A stretch of 64,000 nucleotides of DNA from contig JAPJBO010000245.1 in the NCBI GenBank assembly GCA_030068145.1, positions 124,001 through 188,000 on the forward strand, written 5' to 3'. The notes under the pieces are model-generated. The model worked only from the letters and a program-made list of their open reading frames with translations. It did no database searches and was not told where the DNA came from. This DNA is from Diplonema papillatum. Lineage: Eukaryota; Euglenozoa; Diplonemea; Diplonemida; Diplonemidae. The position numbers and the translations under genes are program-made. This document shows, piece by piece, positions 63,615 to 64,000 of the stretch. The first letter of the stretch is position 1, and every line of letters begins with the position of its first letter.

Positions 63615-64000
63615 AAAAAAAAAAAAAAGCCCCCTTCTCCCCTCGTGGCTTCGGGCACACCCTCTCCTCCTTCATGGCTCCAGCTTCCTTCCCGAGGGCT
63701 GGACTCCGCCGGCGCGCAGACACGGGCTTCCGGTTGAGGTGGCCGCGCCGCTGTGCCGCCCGTGCGTTCTCGCAGAAAAGAGAAGAAACCCACAACGAAT
63801 AAAGTGGGGCGGGGGGGGGGGGGGGGGACTGCCCGCGCGAAACAAAAAAAAAAAAAAAAAAAAAAAAGGGAGAACAGAAGAGGGAAACAGAACGAGCGCA
63901 GACACAATTATGGAAAAAAAAAAAAAAAGGGGGGGGGGGGGGTGTTCAACCCGGGCCCCGCCTTTCTCGTCGCCGACGGCGCACACATGAAGGGCACCCT
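63615..64000. other. Terminal spacer with A- and G-runs
   Basis: A-runs at 63614-63629, 63845-63867 and 63914-63928 and G-runs near 63811-63828 and 63929-63942. No gene recognised before the window ends. Confidence 0.6.

Overview
This is a eukaryotic nuclear window, shown by a U6 snRNA gene, a tRNA gene with a Pol III T-run, an intron with GT-AG borders, poly(A)-tailed LINE copies and eukaryote-only protein families (ATG2, KCTD-type BTB, PH-like, mitochondrial-type 5-aminolevulinate synthase). The species cannot be named from the sequence. Coding segments are GC-rich and mostly unspliced. The ALAS route to heme argues against a typical green alga or land plant. An 18S-like fragment carries GGAAGCAAAAGTCGTAAC, a form I associate with euglenozoan-type rRNA, but that is a weak hint from a pseudogene. 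About 20% of the window is protein-coding; most of the rest is repeats.

Layout. 1-604: a 14-bp satellite entering from the left edge. 605-3425: two LINE 3' ends in tandem, the second with an RNase H domain and a visible target-site duplication. 3426-3740: a tRNA-like SINE candidate. 3822-5003 (-): an arginine-rich KH-domain RNA-binding protein, with a possible separate coding exon at 5583-5851. 5.9-14.3 kb: repeat-rich spacer with a 50-bp tandem array. 14375-16123 (-): ALAS with two CP (heme-regulatory-like) motifs at its C-terminus. 16.3-24.9 kb: spacer with dispersed repeats, an 18S rRNA-derived fragment amplified as ten 50-bp copies, and a broken LINE fragment. 24997-33154 (-): the lipid-transfer protein ATG2, one 6.4-kb exon plus a C-terminal exon across a repeat-filled intron.

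34.6-43.5 kb is the most unusual stretch: nested terminal-inverted-repeat (TIR) elements inserted in an array of ~210-bp units. Two insertions have visible target-site duplications. One is a 5.5-kb composite whose TIRs are arrays of a 25-bp motif. 43.8-46.85 kb is a Pol III locus: U6 snRNA, then a tRNA-Ile(AAU) with C at position 33, running directly into ~196 copies of a second 14-bp satellite.

50201-52159 (-): a membrane-anchored metacaspase-like protein that has lost both catalytic residues and carries a PH-like C-terminus. 52.2-57.7 kb: spacer with a 54-bp-arm perfect palindrome, a small TIR element and tandem duplications. 57748-59229 (-): a BTB domain fused to a right-handed beta-helix, with a truncated copy of its 5' end just upstream. 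60.2-64.0 kb: another TIR element, a decayed LINE and tandem repeats.

The protein genes are unrelated housekeeping or regulatory genes (heme synthesis, autophagy, RNA binding, probable ubiquitin adaptor, protease-like signalling) and form no operon or pathway. The novelty lies in the mobile and satellite DNA and in the atypical domain arrangements of the ALAS, pseudo-metacaspase and BTB/beta-helix genes.
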